Source of the DNA: Pterobdella sp. o SKG-2022
Lineage: Eukaryota > Annelida > Clitellata > Hirudinida > Piscicolidae
Assembly: GCA_964035795.1 (NCBI GenBank)
Contig: OZ038322.1
Span: forward strand, 16,911,447-16,975,446
Length of the DNA: 64,000 nt
Direction: 5' to 3'
A program made the position numbers and the translations under genes. The stretch's first letter is position 1; every line of letters starts with the position of its first letter. Shown in pieces: positions 39,889 to 53,129 of the stretch. The notes below the pieces were generated by a model, which did not search any database, was not told where the DNA came from, and saw only the letters and a program-made list of their open reading frames with translations.

Positions 39889-39965
39889 ACCCGGTTAGCG
39901 TAGTGGTAAACGACGTAAAAACATGAAGTCTGAATGTACCAGTTTCAATTCCGAGTCACAACCAG
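39889..39965 (+). mobile_element. tRNA-derived SINE head or tRNA pseudogene
   Basis: An A-box-like TAGCGTAGTGGT (39896-39907) and a B-box-like AGTTTCAATTCC (39941-39952) lie 45 bases apart, the spacing of a tRNA's internal promoter. The acceptor and T stems do not pair well, so this is not an intact tRNA. It fits a tRNA-derived SINE or a decayed tRNA copy. An A-rich stretch near 40003-40011 could be its tail. Confidence 0.5.
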
Positions 39966-40011
39966 CACCAAAACGATGAGGCTATTGACGTGCTATAAGG
40001 AAGAAAAAAAA

Positions 40012-43000
40012 TGATCACACAAAAACCAGATTCTACAAAATGCAAGTTTTCTTCAAATTACCTATCCAAGTAAGCTCAATCAAGTTATCACAAAAGACAC
40101 TGCACTGAATGTCGACTTGCCAGCTTTCAATATAGCAGTCAGTATTTTTGAGAATTACCCTTGCTCTGGCACCAATTTGAAGCACATAAAACACAAATCA
40201 GCATTATTCTTTTCACCACTTCTACCTTTTCGCCACCTTCCTCATCACCACCTCTACCTCCACCCCCACCACCACCACCATCATCATCAAGATCAACAGC
40301 CCCATTACCAGTGCGACCATAGACTCAATGCTTATGAAAAAATTATTAAACTTAATTATAGTATCAAGCCCATAAAATTTAAGGGTGCGTTCAAAAGGTA
40401 TTTGAAAATCTTTTCTACAATTACTTTAAATTTTTTTCAATTCTTTAAGCATAATTTGAGAATTATAGATTCCCTCGAAATGCCCTTAAACATTAGGACT
40501 CAGCACTGACAATAAACAAGGGTTTTTGCATTTAAATAATTTAACTTTTTTTACAAATATACACAAATGCTTTAAAATTCTTTAAAAAGACAAGATATTA
40601 ATTAGTTTGTATCGTGTTTTATTCAAGACAGAAACTCGCATAATACGTCAAATATATTATCTTGTTTTTATTTTAAATCAATTATTATGAAGTCATTTTA
40701 ACAAATGCTTAATACGCTTACGTGTGCTGATACTTTTGCATAGTGAAATGGCCGCAGTATCAATTTTAGCAGGTTGTTTTGATATTCAAATTTGGCAGAA
40801 GTTCGTGACAATGAGTTGAAAATGAATAGTTTTGAGCATCCTATATTAAAAACCAAAAAAAATCAATTGAAATATTCAAGTCAGAAGTTTTTGGGTGTTC
40901 ATCTTTAATAAAAAGTTTTTTCTTTTTAAAGAAAATTTTATGAAATGGAAACATTCAATTTAAAACCATTTGAAAGCAATTTAAGGCTCGTGTCACACAC
41001 ATCACAAGTGAATAAAGTAATCTTTCATATGAAAACGCTTGACGAATCCCAAGCAAAGGAACTCAACTTGTTTTAACGCTCAATTTGAAGGTATTTTCTA
41101 CAAAACTTTCAAGCAATATCTTTATGATTTATGGAAATATCTGATCATAAAGTCTTTATCCGGCGTTAAATTGATTAGACCCAGATCTGCTCGCTGGAAA
41201 GGCCAACATTTTTTGAAAATTTTTCTTATGTAAAAATTCTGTGAGACAGTTTCCTATTATTTTTTCATCTTCGCGCTATTGTTTCACTTGTTTGTAGAAA
41301 TTATGACTTAAGACTTCTTTTTCTCTTAGAAAAGTTTATCATTGCTGGAATATTTTCAACTTTTTAGACATGTTTTATTCAATTTATTCTCTTGACGTTG
41401 GAAAAATATAGATAAAAACATTTTTTCATCTTTCAACTCTTATAAAACTGTTATGATACATGCTGACTTGAAATTAAAAAGTATAATTTGAAATTTTTTT
41501 GTGGGTTCCATATGCTCCACAACAGATGCATTGACACGACAAAATAGCTCATTGAGTCGGTATTTTTAGTCCATTACACTATTGGTTGTGAATAAAATTT
41601 TAAAACTAGCAGCGATATTCTTATGCTCTTATGGGTAAAAAGAAAAATGGATGAAGAGTCTTCTTTTGTGAAGAAAGTTTGAAAAAAATTTTTTTTTGTT
41701 GAAAACTTTTCATTAACTTACTTTATCTACTTCTATTGATTATTTCGAAAAGTTTAGAAAATATTTTAAACTCAAAAATTGCCGATTTTTCCAAGTTTTT
41801 TGTCGAATTTTTGAAAGAAAAAATATATATAAGAAGCTATGGCTTGAAATATTCTATTGAAACATAGATCAAAATTCAGTTTATTTGCTAAGTAAACATT
41901 TTTTGATTTTTAATAAATATCAATTTATTTGAAACGTTAATTAGTGAAAGTGTCAAAGTAATGCCTTTTGCACTATGAAATGTAAAAATTTCTAAAAGAA
42001 AAGTATGTATCTCAAAAAATTTCATCTTTGCATAAAAGTTGTCGATAGCATTGAATAGTTTTTTTTCAAATTATTTACACAAGAATGTCCAAAATACTTT
42101 AAATTTTGTGTTTCTGCTCTTCACAAGAACATGACTAATTATTTATTTTCTAGCTGAATTGTTTTAAATCTTAACTCTATGATTTATTATTGAATCCAAA
42201 AAAAAAATATTTAAAAAATTTCATTCATTCATCAAACAAGTAAAAATAATATGAATTACTCACCCGTGATGTTTTATAATGTAGCATGCAATAACTAAAT
42301 TTCGCAGTTTTTGCGCAGTTTTTAATATGATTTTCAACGAAACTTTGAATAGATTTGAATTAAGGTAACTAACCAAGAAAACTCTTTTTAATTACTGTGA
42401 TTTCATGATATCAAAATCGGTTGTTACTAAAGCATTTCACTAAAATAATTAGTTTAAAGCGTTTATTTCTTATATGTGAGCTCTACTAGTCACTCTCCTT
42501 TCTCTCATCTTCAAAAATATAGCAAAATTTTCCAACTTGAATTTACTTTTTCATAATGTTTCTTCAAATTAATTTTATTTTCACGAATTCTTATAAGCCA
42601 AAACTTTTAAAACTTTTGAAAAATTTATTTAAAATATAGAATCTTTACATATTTCTTAATTAGGCTAATTTATTCACGTTAAAAAATTTAAACTAAATTC
42701 TACAAAACTCATTTTTCCGAACACTTGCAAAAAACACTAGATGAACAGAAGGCAAAACATCAGTATTTATAGCTACCTAACAATTTGGGTCGCCTGCTGT
42801 TCCATATATGCTGTTCAAATTAATACATTACCCATTAGACCTGTCTATTTATTTAGGAATATATATTTTATAAAAATTTATATTGTTAGAAACTTATTAT
42901 TATCAATTATTGAATCAACATGAGATTATTGATTTTATGACGATTTATGTATTTAACGTTGATTGCTTATTTATGTGATAAACACTTTGGCTTATAAAAC

Positions 43001-45455
43001 ATCATGCGTTTTGCTACTTCATCATAACCACAAAAAATGAAAAATTAACATATTCAATGAAAATTATTTAATTTATTGAGTAGTACTGAAATTTTTTATC
43101 GTGAGCTAATATAACCTCTCATACAAACTCCAACAGAAACAAACCATAAATACTATTTGCATAAAAACCAATTAGAATAAAAGCTTTGGTTGCAATATAG
43201 AATTTAATTTTTTGAGCATTGCCATAAATAAATCATTAGTTATTGCTCGTTCATTCCATTTCACAGAATGAGGTTTGATTTTAAGAAAAAGAGTTTTCTA
43301 TATTGAAGATGATCCGTGGCTGAAGGTCAAGATAGATTGTTATACAAACTGATCAGTGATGTAGTGGGTCACTAAGCTTATAGATTGTTGTTCAATAAAA
43401 ATTTCAGCTAGTACTTTTAATCCATTTATTTTTTTTTGAAATATATTTTTGAAAATGTTTTCAAACAACAATAACTTTCAAAACAAAAATATAATTGAAA
43501 AAATAAGATAACATTATGATCAATTTAAATCTGAATCTTAAATGTCAAGCTATTGAAATAAGATTAACAAAACAAAACAAAGAGAAAAAATTTTTTTCTA
43601 CATATAACTTCATTACTGATTACAGATGTCTTTAAAAACTTGATGCATTTAATTTGTTGAATAACTCACTCTTAACTTTTACTTATACCATTTTTCAATT
43701 TTTTTGAATTTTGATTCTGAAATGTTATTGAAATTTTAAAAATTTTGTAGTATCCATTATTACCATTTTTAACTTTTTAAAAAACATGTTTTTTCAGTTT
43801 TAAAATGTCGCAAAAACTTTAAAAATTGTATTGCTTGATTGTCTAATTTTTGTTTGAATGCAAATTCATGGTTTGAAAAATCAATAGTATTTTTCAATTG
43901 TTGATATAAAAGTTTTTGCAGAGTTTCAACAGGATTTTCATTTTATAAAACAATATTTCCTCATTTTTCGGAATTTAAAACTGAGAATAACTAAAAAGTA
44001 AAAGGCTTCTTACACGCCATTGCTTATGCAAGAAAGTGTCAAAAATTAGGGAGGCGTTTTAATCTAACTCAATGAAACAAATGTTGTTTGAAGAAAATGG
44101 TGATGCAAATATGCCGACATTTTATGAATCTTTGAATTTTTAATCAATTCAAAAAATATTTTTAGTATGAAATGTTTTTGGTGATTTATTTCAACTTGTG
44201 AGTGGGACACATTTTCAAAAAAAAAATCATAGTTATTTTGTTTTAGTGCTGCAAGCTCAGAGTTTATAAGACGCTCACTTCATTCAATTAATTCACGATT
44301 TGGAATTTATTTTATTTTTCTTAACTTTTTTTTTGCATAGAAACTAAACTCATGGCTAGAAACTTCAATATTAAAAATGGAAAAATAAAATATAAGCTCA
44401 TTCACTGTAAAAAAAATAAATTGAAGTTTTTAGGCTGAATTGCATTCAAAAAATTAAAAAGGTCATCACATGTCTCTTGAATTATTCTTATTGATTTTTA
44501 AAATCAAATTAAATTATTAAAATTTTCAAATTTCCATTTTTTTAAAATATTATTCATAGTCTAGATGGAATTTCGAAATAGTTTAAAATCATTAACTTCA
44601 CACAAATGTTATTTTTTTGCATCGGAAAGTTTTTTCTTTAAAATGACTACGAGAACTGTTTTAAATCTTAGACACAAACAACATTTCACAATAGAAAAAA
44701 AGTAGTATTTTACGACATTTGTAACAAACTCTTATATATTCAGATACAACCTAATGATATATAAAAATCGACAATAAATTTTCATCAAAAAATCGTAAAC
44801 GGCTGGTCCCTAAACGAAATTTTTTCCTATAAAGTTGTTTAAATGCATTTCATTTTGGATTATTTGTAGAAATAATTCACCAAGTTGAAGAACAATTTGA
44901 ATAATTAATTATGTAAAACGTTTAAAAAATTAATTTTTTAAACAAAAATATGAAATCAAATTTATCAGTTCCAAAGGTTTGACATTTTTATGTTAAAAAA
45001 TAATTAGTCTACTTAAAAGACAAACAATCTGATAATTATGGTAAATCTAAATGCATTTATTCAAAAAAGAAGTTAATACTAAATTTGCTCTCAACTTAAT
45101 GGATTAGCAAATATGCTTGAATTAGTTTATACAATATTACAAACAAATAATGCCATAAATAATTCGAATTCATAATTTATAATCTTCCATTTCTTTATGC
45201 AAAGAACTACAAAGAAATATTTTGTAAACTTTGTTTGTTGGTATTATTATCAAATTTAAAGGATTTAAATTTTTATAAAAAAAGTTTATATAGCTCAAAT
45301 TTATGTCAGTTATTTCATCAGTATTAGCTCTGTCACTAGGCTCGACTAGTGCAATTTTCCATTTAAATTTTTTTTTTCAATGATCATCAAATTTTAAAAA
45401 ATACAAATCTGCGTTTTCTACGTTGTTCTCATTTTTGATATATCAATATATCGAT
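40012..45455. other. Gene-poor AT-rich region
   Basis: No recognisable exon, RNA gene or element. A short Pro/His-coding simple-sequence patch lies at about 40230-40300 (CCACC and CATCAT runs). The open frames are short and low-complexity. Confidence 0.45.
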
Positions 45456-45519
45456 ATATCAATAACTGTGGAAGCCTATGAATGTATGGTAGCTCCATGG
45501 AATTAATTGGTTCAAATAT
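45456..45519 (+). repeat. 64-bp direct repeat, copy A
   Basis: Matches 46168-46231 at 62 of 64 positions by direct comparison. It is preceded by a palindromic TATCAATATATCGATATATC stretch (about 45441-45460). The flanks of the two copies are otherwise unrelated. Confidence 0.85.
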
Positions 45520-46167
45520 CATCAACAAAACAACTAGAAACCCCCCATAGGCTAGCTTTTTCAACAGAGCAATTTTATAAACTCATCACTAACTTGCAAT
45601 TTTATCAATACGTCTCATCTATAATATCTCTTTTAAACAACATTTTCAATTAATTGAACCAAACAACCCAGTTCCACCAGTGAAAGAGGTTTTGAGCTGG
45701 CTGTTGCATTCATGGAAGCTGAAATTATCTACCTTTCAAAATCAAGGCTTTCTAAGCTCATTCAAACGCACTCTAATAGTTTTTTAAAAAAAATTATGAA
45801 AATTTTAATATTATAATAACCTCTGTCATAGAATACTTTTTGGAAACAGCGCTATAAAAATTTAAATAACAGTAATAAAGATATTTGTGTCCCAGAAACT
45901 TCTAAAGATTATACTACTATAATCAGGTTTGAAATTATATTCTAGAAAATAATCGAATTAAAAAAATATTTTTTAATTTTGCATTTTTTATAACAAATAA
46001 GATATAAAAATATCCGTTGATTTTTCAATTTTTCATATTATATAACATATAAACTATAGAAAAATCTGTTGAGATTGGTCCATATTTCACGGGGGTATTA
46101 GTGCTGGAAATTTCAAAATATTTCATGCAAGGCATAATCTCTACAATTTAATAATATTTATATAGTT

Positions 46168-46231
46168 ATATCAATAACTGTGGAAGCATATGAATGTATG
46201 GTAGCTCCATGGAATGAATTGGTTCAAATAT
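46168..46231 (+). repeat. 64-bp direct repeat, copy B
   Basis: Second copy of the 64-bp repeat, 712 bp from copy A. It could be a long flanking duplication of an insertion or part of a dispersed family. Confidence 0.85.
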
Positions 46232-49200
46232 GGCTCATATCTTTTGATTACTATGCTTTATGTCTTTACACCGATGGCCATAGCTATAGACTGTGGTTTC
46301 CACTTTTGAAGCATGATTTTTTGAAACCTATAAACTTGATAGCATAAAAATTTAATGAAAAGTTATAACTAGATTTTAAAATTTAACTTTTTGAGGCTTA
46401 ATTTCATCGATCCCTGTAATGCCCATGCTAAAATAGATTTTATTGTATTTATTTGTTTAAAAAATTTTTTGGTTTGTATTTTGCTTTTTGTACTTGCTTT
46501 TAATCTTGGGATCTTGAAGTACAAATCTTTGACACTAGCTTACAAATGTAATTTAAATCGGTATCATTTTTTTTAATTTTCAGTTCAAGTTTTCTTGAGT
46601 TTTTTAATTTTTTTATTGTGTTGTGCTGATTGTCAAAAAAACTGCTCCAATGAAAGCTATGCAAATGGTTTTGCAAGTTTAATTTTCAGAAAAAATTTCA
46701 GTTCAATTTTCAAAATGTGTATCTGAAGTTACACTGCATGCCAGGGTTTTTCTTCAGATTATTTCCATTTGAATTTTAATTTCAAAGATTTTTTAGGAAC
46801 TTTCAAGAGCATTTATTCATTTGCTTTTCCCAATCCATTCTTTGTTTAATCCAACCTTTCCGACATTTTAACAAACTTTTTCAACTTATTTCCTTTAAAT
46901 TTTGTTTGAAATCTTTCTATTTCTTATCCTTTTCTGACACATGTATACATCACAGCTTTATGAAATTTTTGGATTCGTTTGATTGAAGTTTTCATTCTAA
47001 AAACTCATTTTATAACAAGTATTTGCCTATAGCTTTTCAATTATAAGGTTTCTAGAAAGTATAAATTTTTTTAACCTTAGAATTCCAATTAAAACAATCA
47101 GAAAATTCGTCAAAAATTTATATATAAACTGAAAAATCTTCGGTCAAAAAGAAATGTTAAAAAATTTTTGAAATCAGTTTTTGAATATGAGCGGTTTTTA
47201 AAAATTCATTACCTGTTGATGAATGTCTGACATAAATATTTTCCATCAGAAATATTTAAAATTCTTAATTACGACTAAATAAAAAAAATAATTCTGGTGA
47301 AATGAAACAGCCTGAAAATCACGATTAACTGCCACAAACACAAAATTTTATTAACAAAATTCCAATCCTTTTTGTAAGAAAATCTTACATTATCATGGAA
47401 TAACATTAAAGTTTATTTGATATTTTAAGATTTTTGTGTGTTTGTTTTCAATAAAACTTTCCAAAATTGGAAACTAACTTGAAATTTTAAGAAAATTCTT
47501 GAATCTATGTTTTTTAGTTTTGGCGTCATTTTCTTCTCAATCAATTGAAACAATCCTACATGCTCATGCTTAATTCATTTCTTAGCTGTTGGCGACTTCA
47601 TCATTTTTGATGCTAAGTTTATATGAGTGGTTAAAATTTTTGAAATTTTCGTATCCATCTGTATTAAAGGTAAGAATTTTAGAGCTTTATTTCCATAATT
47701 GACTAATTTTTATTTAAATTCAATATGATGTAGTTTATAATATTTTATTTAAATTCTTTAAAATTAAATTTTTTTATATTTTTAATTGTTTTTATGAAAA
47801 ATTTTCATTTATGTTATTTTTCTTATCGTCATTTAGAGTTCGATTATTGTGTTAGTGTTCTTTATTGGAGAAATAAAAAAGCGTTCTGTTTTGGTGTTCT
47901 AATAATGGTGCATCGAAAGGCAGGGCATTGTCATTCAAAAACACTGTCTCCTCCTTGATTATTTCTTTGTTAAATTTTTCAACTCCGCAATAAACAAGTT
48001 TGTTTTCTAGTAAAATTTCCACTTCTAACATCAGAGCTTTTATTTTTCTTCCATCATTTTTTAAATTATTTCAGTCATAATCGCGACGACATTAAGTTAA
48101 ACCATCTGAAAGATATTTTATTTATGGCTGCCAAGCGCATTAAGTGTTGCTTAATATTTGACGTTTTTCCATCTGATTTTTCCAATGCATCACACCAATT
48201 TGTAACTGTGGTACATATTCTTTATATATGCTTTGACAATCTTCACAGATTACATCACCCATTGCCGTGTCAATGTTTTCCATCGTTTTGTCATCATTGC
48301 TGTCATAATTTAGAGTTTGTGAAGGTTGGTTGGCTCTTGAATAAATTTTTTTTTTCTCATCTCATTTCCCATTCATCAATAAAATTTTTTTCAATCTACG
48401 CTCTGAAATAGCTGATGTTTTTCAACGAGTTGTAAGCTTGGTTGTAAATATTTCTTGTATAATTATATATAAATTATTGAATGTTTTTGAATACTTTCTT
48501 ATTTATGTTTCTTGTTTTTCTAGAATAAATAGCATTCGGTTTAATTAAAAGTTTATTTTTCATTATTTCAAAAGTCAATTTGGAAATTCAAATATATTTT
48601 TTATAATTACTCATAGGTTTCAAGTCAAAAACTGACAAGGTAAACTGCTGGCAAATTTAAATATTTGATAACTTTAAACATATATTGAAATCAAAATGAC
48701 TAAAATTACATGTAACACTGTTTTTAGAATAATTTCGCGAAAAACTTTACAAGAAATATATGTTATTTCAAAAATTTTAATTTTTTCCTTAATTTAAATC
48801 TTCTTCGTAATTTACAAAGTGAAGTTTACTCTTTCAAAAACTTTTGTTTTGCGTTGTTTTATTTACATAAGTTAATTCAGTAAAAAGCCTTTTTGAAATA
48901 TATTCATTTTGAAGTTATGTTTATCAAACATTTAGATTGTAATTACCAAACATTCTAATTATATCCATTAGTCTTTCAGTTCACTATTCTTCTCACATAG
49001 TCTAATGTCGCTAGTAGTTCATAAAACCTATCTTAGGTTAGGAGTTAACCGAGCATTGTAACATAAAGTACCCTAAATAATTTTTTGTTTTGGATTGTCC
49101 AACATTTCAATTGTATTTAATTATTTTTAAAATAAATAAGTAAACAAATTCATAAATATTTTTCATAATTTCTCAAAAATGTCTATTATATAAGGCATAC

Positions 49201-52200
49201 AGAAATAATATCTGGCCCTCTAGTGACGACAACTTATTTATATAAATTTTATTTTAATATTATATTTTATATATTTATATAAAAAAAAACATCAAATTTT
49301 CGTAAAAGGTGGAATATTTAAAACAAATAGCTAACGATTTAAAAAGCCAATATCTATCATTTGATATCTAAGCTTTGCATTCAATAGATAAAAATATTTG
49401 TCTTTTCATCCATCGACTAAGTTTTCATTTACATCCCAATTATTTGATCATTTCACTTGAAATACAGTATTTTTGCCATCATTTTATTATAAACAAATGA
49501 ATCAATACCTTTTGCAATGTGGCTAAATGCTTTAAAACAACAATGAGAAATAGTTCTTGGTAGATCACTGGGAATCTCTTAAGAAGATTTCTCATCCAAA
49601 ATACATATTATTATCCTAGAACCAAAAGTAGCTTTACTGCAGACAAGCTAAAAACATTTATAACCTTAAGCTTTCTCTTTCAACTGTTTCATAATGTTGG
49701 ATATATTCTGATCTTCATTCAGAATCACATGCGGTCTCATCCTTTTGACCGCATTTTAACTCAAAAGCCTTCATATAAAAGCCATCGAATTTTTGTTTAT
49801 CAACTTGTTATATTTAATACAATAAATTTTATGAATTTTTAGTTTTATTTGTTTTAAAAATAAAATGATAATACTCATAAAATAATATACTATTAAAGTT
49901 CTAAATTATTTTAATTCGTTACTGTTTAAAGGGTGCCTTGTTTGAGTGTTATGCTGTTCAAATTCATAATAGAAGCACGTTGCAATGAATATAATGAAGT
50001 TTTGATGCCCTTTGTACCAAAACAATATGTCCACCAACTGTAAAACTATTGCGATTTAGTTTAATATGTTAATTTTATGATATATGTCTGATAATATAAT
50101 TAGTGTTGAACTTATTTATAAGAACTTCAAAAAAACAGACTTTATAAATTCATTAATTAGAAAAATTTTTTTTATTTTTTGGCGAGATTTTCCAAACTGT
50201 TTAATCGGAACAGAAATAGTTCAAAGTTAATGAACAAATATTGATAAAGATGAAATATCCCTGAATTCTTTAAGTACTACTAACCCGTCAAAATAGGCGT
50301 GATCCTCTGCAGTATTGCCCCACAAATCATATACACCCCCCAAAAATCATTAGACTTATACTTCCTTATTTAAAGAGTAGAATTAAAGTCACTTATTACG
50401 ACAAAACTTTTTCAAAAGTAAACCCTCGCTAGTTCTTCTTTAGATTTCTATCTTTAAGCTTTTCAACGTATACCTTTCAGATCTCTTGCTACAATAACGT
50501 TACCACAACTATCTCACATACAGACAATGTCACAACAACCCTCACACATACCCCCCTGAATTTTGCTTAAAATTAGAAACAATAAAAACCTAGATTACAA
50601 AAATAATATCCAATTACATCCCCTCAAAACAAAATTTTTTTACCTTTTCTACCTCTATTTGAAATATCAAAACCATCTTTAGAATATCACATTTTTGTCA
50701 ATAAGCTCTTCATGAAACTTCACATCAAGAAATTGATGATGAAACTTTTTTTGAATAACTTTTATGTGATATTTATGGCACTACACCCTTTGCCTAAAAC
50801 CCCCTTGACTGGTCTCGCTAGAACTTAGTTAAAACAATGATAACATTAACATTGATTAATAGCGGAACTAATATCAGAACGTTTGTTCTTTTGAAATCAC
50901 ACCAAATACCCTTGACCAATTATGAATTTAAAAATTTTTTAATATTGCCTTTCAAAATGTCAATAAAATTTATTTCAACTGAAACAACTATTTTTTCAGT
51001 TGCTATTTCAAGGAACGTACATCAAATATTTTAGGCTTATTTATAACTTCCAGAAATCTCTTTTCGGCAACTAGAAAATAATTGAATCCATTTGAAAATA
51101 ACTTAATTTTTAAGCTCTTATCTCATCGAATGCGCTTCAAAAATATGAAAATTTTTATAGCTTTTAAAAAAAACACTCGAAAAGTATTTGTGGCTTGGGA
51201 AGAATGAGTTTTATCAAAGGCCTGGTGTCAGATATGAAAGTTCATTGAAATAAACCTTAAAACACAAATTACACCTAGAAATATAATGGATTTAAAATAA
51301 TCATCGATAACTATTGTTGAAGACATGTTTGAGAAAATTGTTCCCTAAAAATAGTATAGAGAACGGCAAATTTTTTTTAAACGATATTTCACCTTCACTC
51401 AACCAGAAAATATGGCGGAGAGAAAATAACTCATAAAATATATTTCTACTATATTTTTAGTTCATTGTAGCTAAGTGAAAATTTTTAAATAAAAATTTCA
51501 GAAGCAGTGAGGTCTTATTATGTTTTATGACTTTTCATCGACGGAAATTAATTACCGTCAATGATTAATCAGTTTGAAATAAAAGTTTTACGATACTTGA
51601 AAGTTGAGTTTCGAAAAACAAATATTTACATGTCACGATAATAGTAACAGTTTATATAGCGCCAAAAAAACAACTGAAGCGCAAGTAGGTGAATTTTTGT
51701 TCAAAAGTAATAATTATGAGAATAGGTGTAAAAATGCTTGAAACTCAAGCTCGATGTTGAAGTTATTCATTGTTTGAAGTTATCTTATTCTCTCAAGTAT
51801 TTTGTGTTTTTGACTCTTTTTGAAGCAGTTCCGGTGTTTCTTAGTCATTGCTTGTTGAGAGAATATTTTAGGATCCCTTAATATAATTTTTCTTCATGAT
51901 GATGATGATGATGATTTGCATTATTATTACTACTACTGCCACTACTACTACTCTTTTAACTGAAAATTTAAAAATTCATTTAAGTTGTGAACAAAAAATT
52001 TTTTCAAGCTATTGTTACCAAAACTTAAAAAACGGATAGTTTATAAGCATTAAAATTGAATAAGCGAAGCCTTCTATAGTGACATTTAGTTTCGTTACTA
52101 ATAGTCTGTTCAGTAAATTTAAACCGTTCAAATTCTGACATTTAAATCAAAACAGCTCTTATACATTGAATAAAGAACTAATAGTTGTAGTTTATAAGCT

Positions 52201-53129
52201 AGGATACTTTGAAAGAATATTTCTATAAGAAGTTGATTTATGAAAACGTTTATAATTGTGTAGTAAGAAAGAATATATACATGCTTTTGTAAACCTCTTT
52301 AAAAGCCTTTGAAGATTTGTAAATATATTCAAAGTTTTGTTTTACCTGTCACTTGGCCTTACTAAAAATGACTTGAAGAAAGTTTTAAGTTTAAAAAAGA
52401 TATTCATTAATTTAATATTATTTTATTTTTGGTAGGTTGATAAAGGCTTATTGACAGAGATATAACTGTAAATAAAATCAACTTAAAGTCTATTAGTTGG
52501 CAAGGATAAACTAACTTTTACAAAGTCTTGTAGGTTTTCCAAAATTTTTTAAATATTTATATATGGTTGTTAACAGCATATAATAATAGTTAAAAGTTTG
52601 ATGAAAATTTTCAGTACTCTTAAAACTCATAATTCTATTTCAACTACAACTCGTTAATAAAACTTTGAAAAATCACTTACAAACATGCATATAAGCTTTC
52701 ATGAACCAATTGTAACTGTTGAATTTTTTTATTTCAAGAAATTTTTTCATGGGTAACTCTATTCACTTGCAATATTAAAAACCTTAAAATAAATTCGTTA
52801 AATAAAATTAAATACTGAACTGTTTAAAGCAAAATAATAAAATTATTTGAAAAGAAAATTTGTGTGAAAAATTTAAAAATATAGAAGAAAGCTTCAATGT
52901 TTTTGATTTGAGTCTATTCACAGGTTTTCTAAATTGATAAGTTTTCAGTTCTATTTATTTTCAAATAATTTCATTTAAATTCAATCATCATAATAACTGA
53001 AGCGCACAGATGTTCATATAAATTGTGAAGGTATAAAAAAAGTTATTAATTATTTAAATCTTCATAAATTATAACTGATACTAAAAAAATATGAATAATA
53101 ATAAATGATAGTAATTTTTTTCGAACTGT
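46232..53129. other. Gene-poor AT-rich region
   Basis: No gene recognised. A somewhat less AT-rich patch at 50280-50830 has short hydrophobic frames on the minus strand but no family match or convincing splice chain. GAT and ACT microsatellites lie at about 51895-51953. Confidence 0.45.
51895..51953. repeat. Compound trinucleotide microsatellite
   Basis: Six or so GAT/ATG units, a short TTAT spacer, then ACT/ATT-type units. A small simple-sequence locus with no coding. Confidence 0.85.

Noticed and set aside
40117..40509. 130-codon frame with a His/Pro-rich stretch
   Set aside because: The compositional signal comes from a short CCACC/CATCAT simple repeat; the rest is AT-rich with no family pattern.
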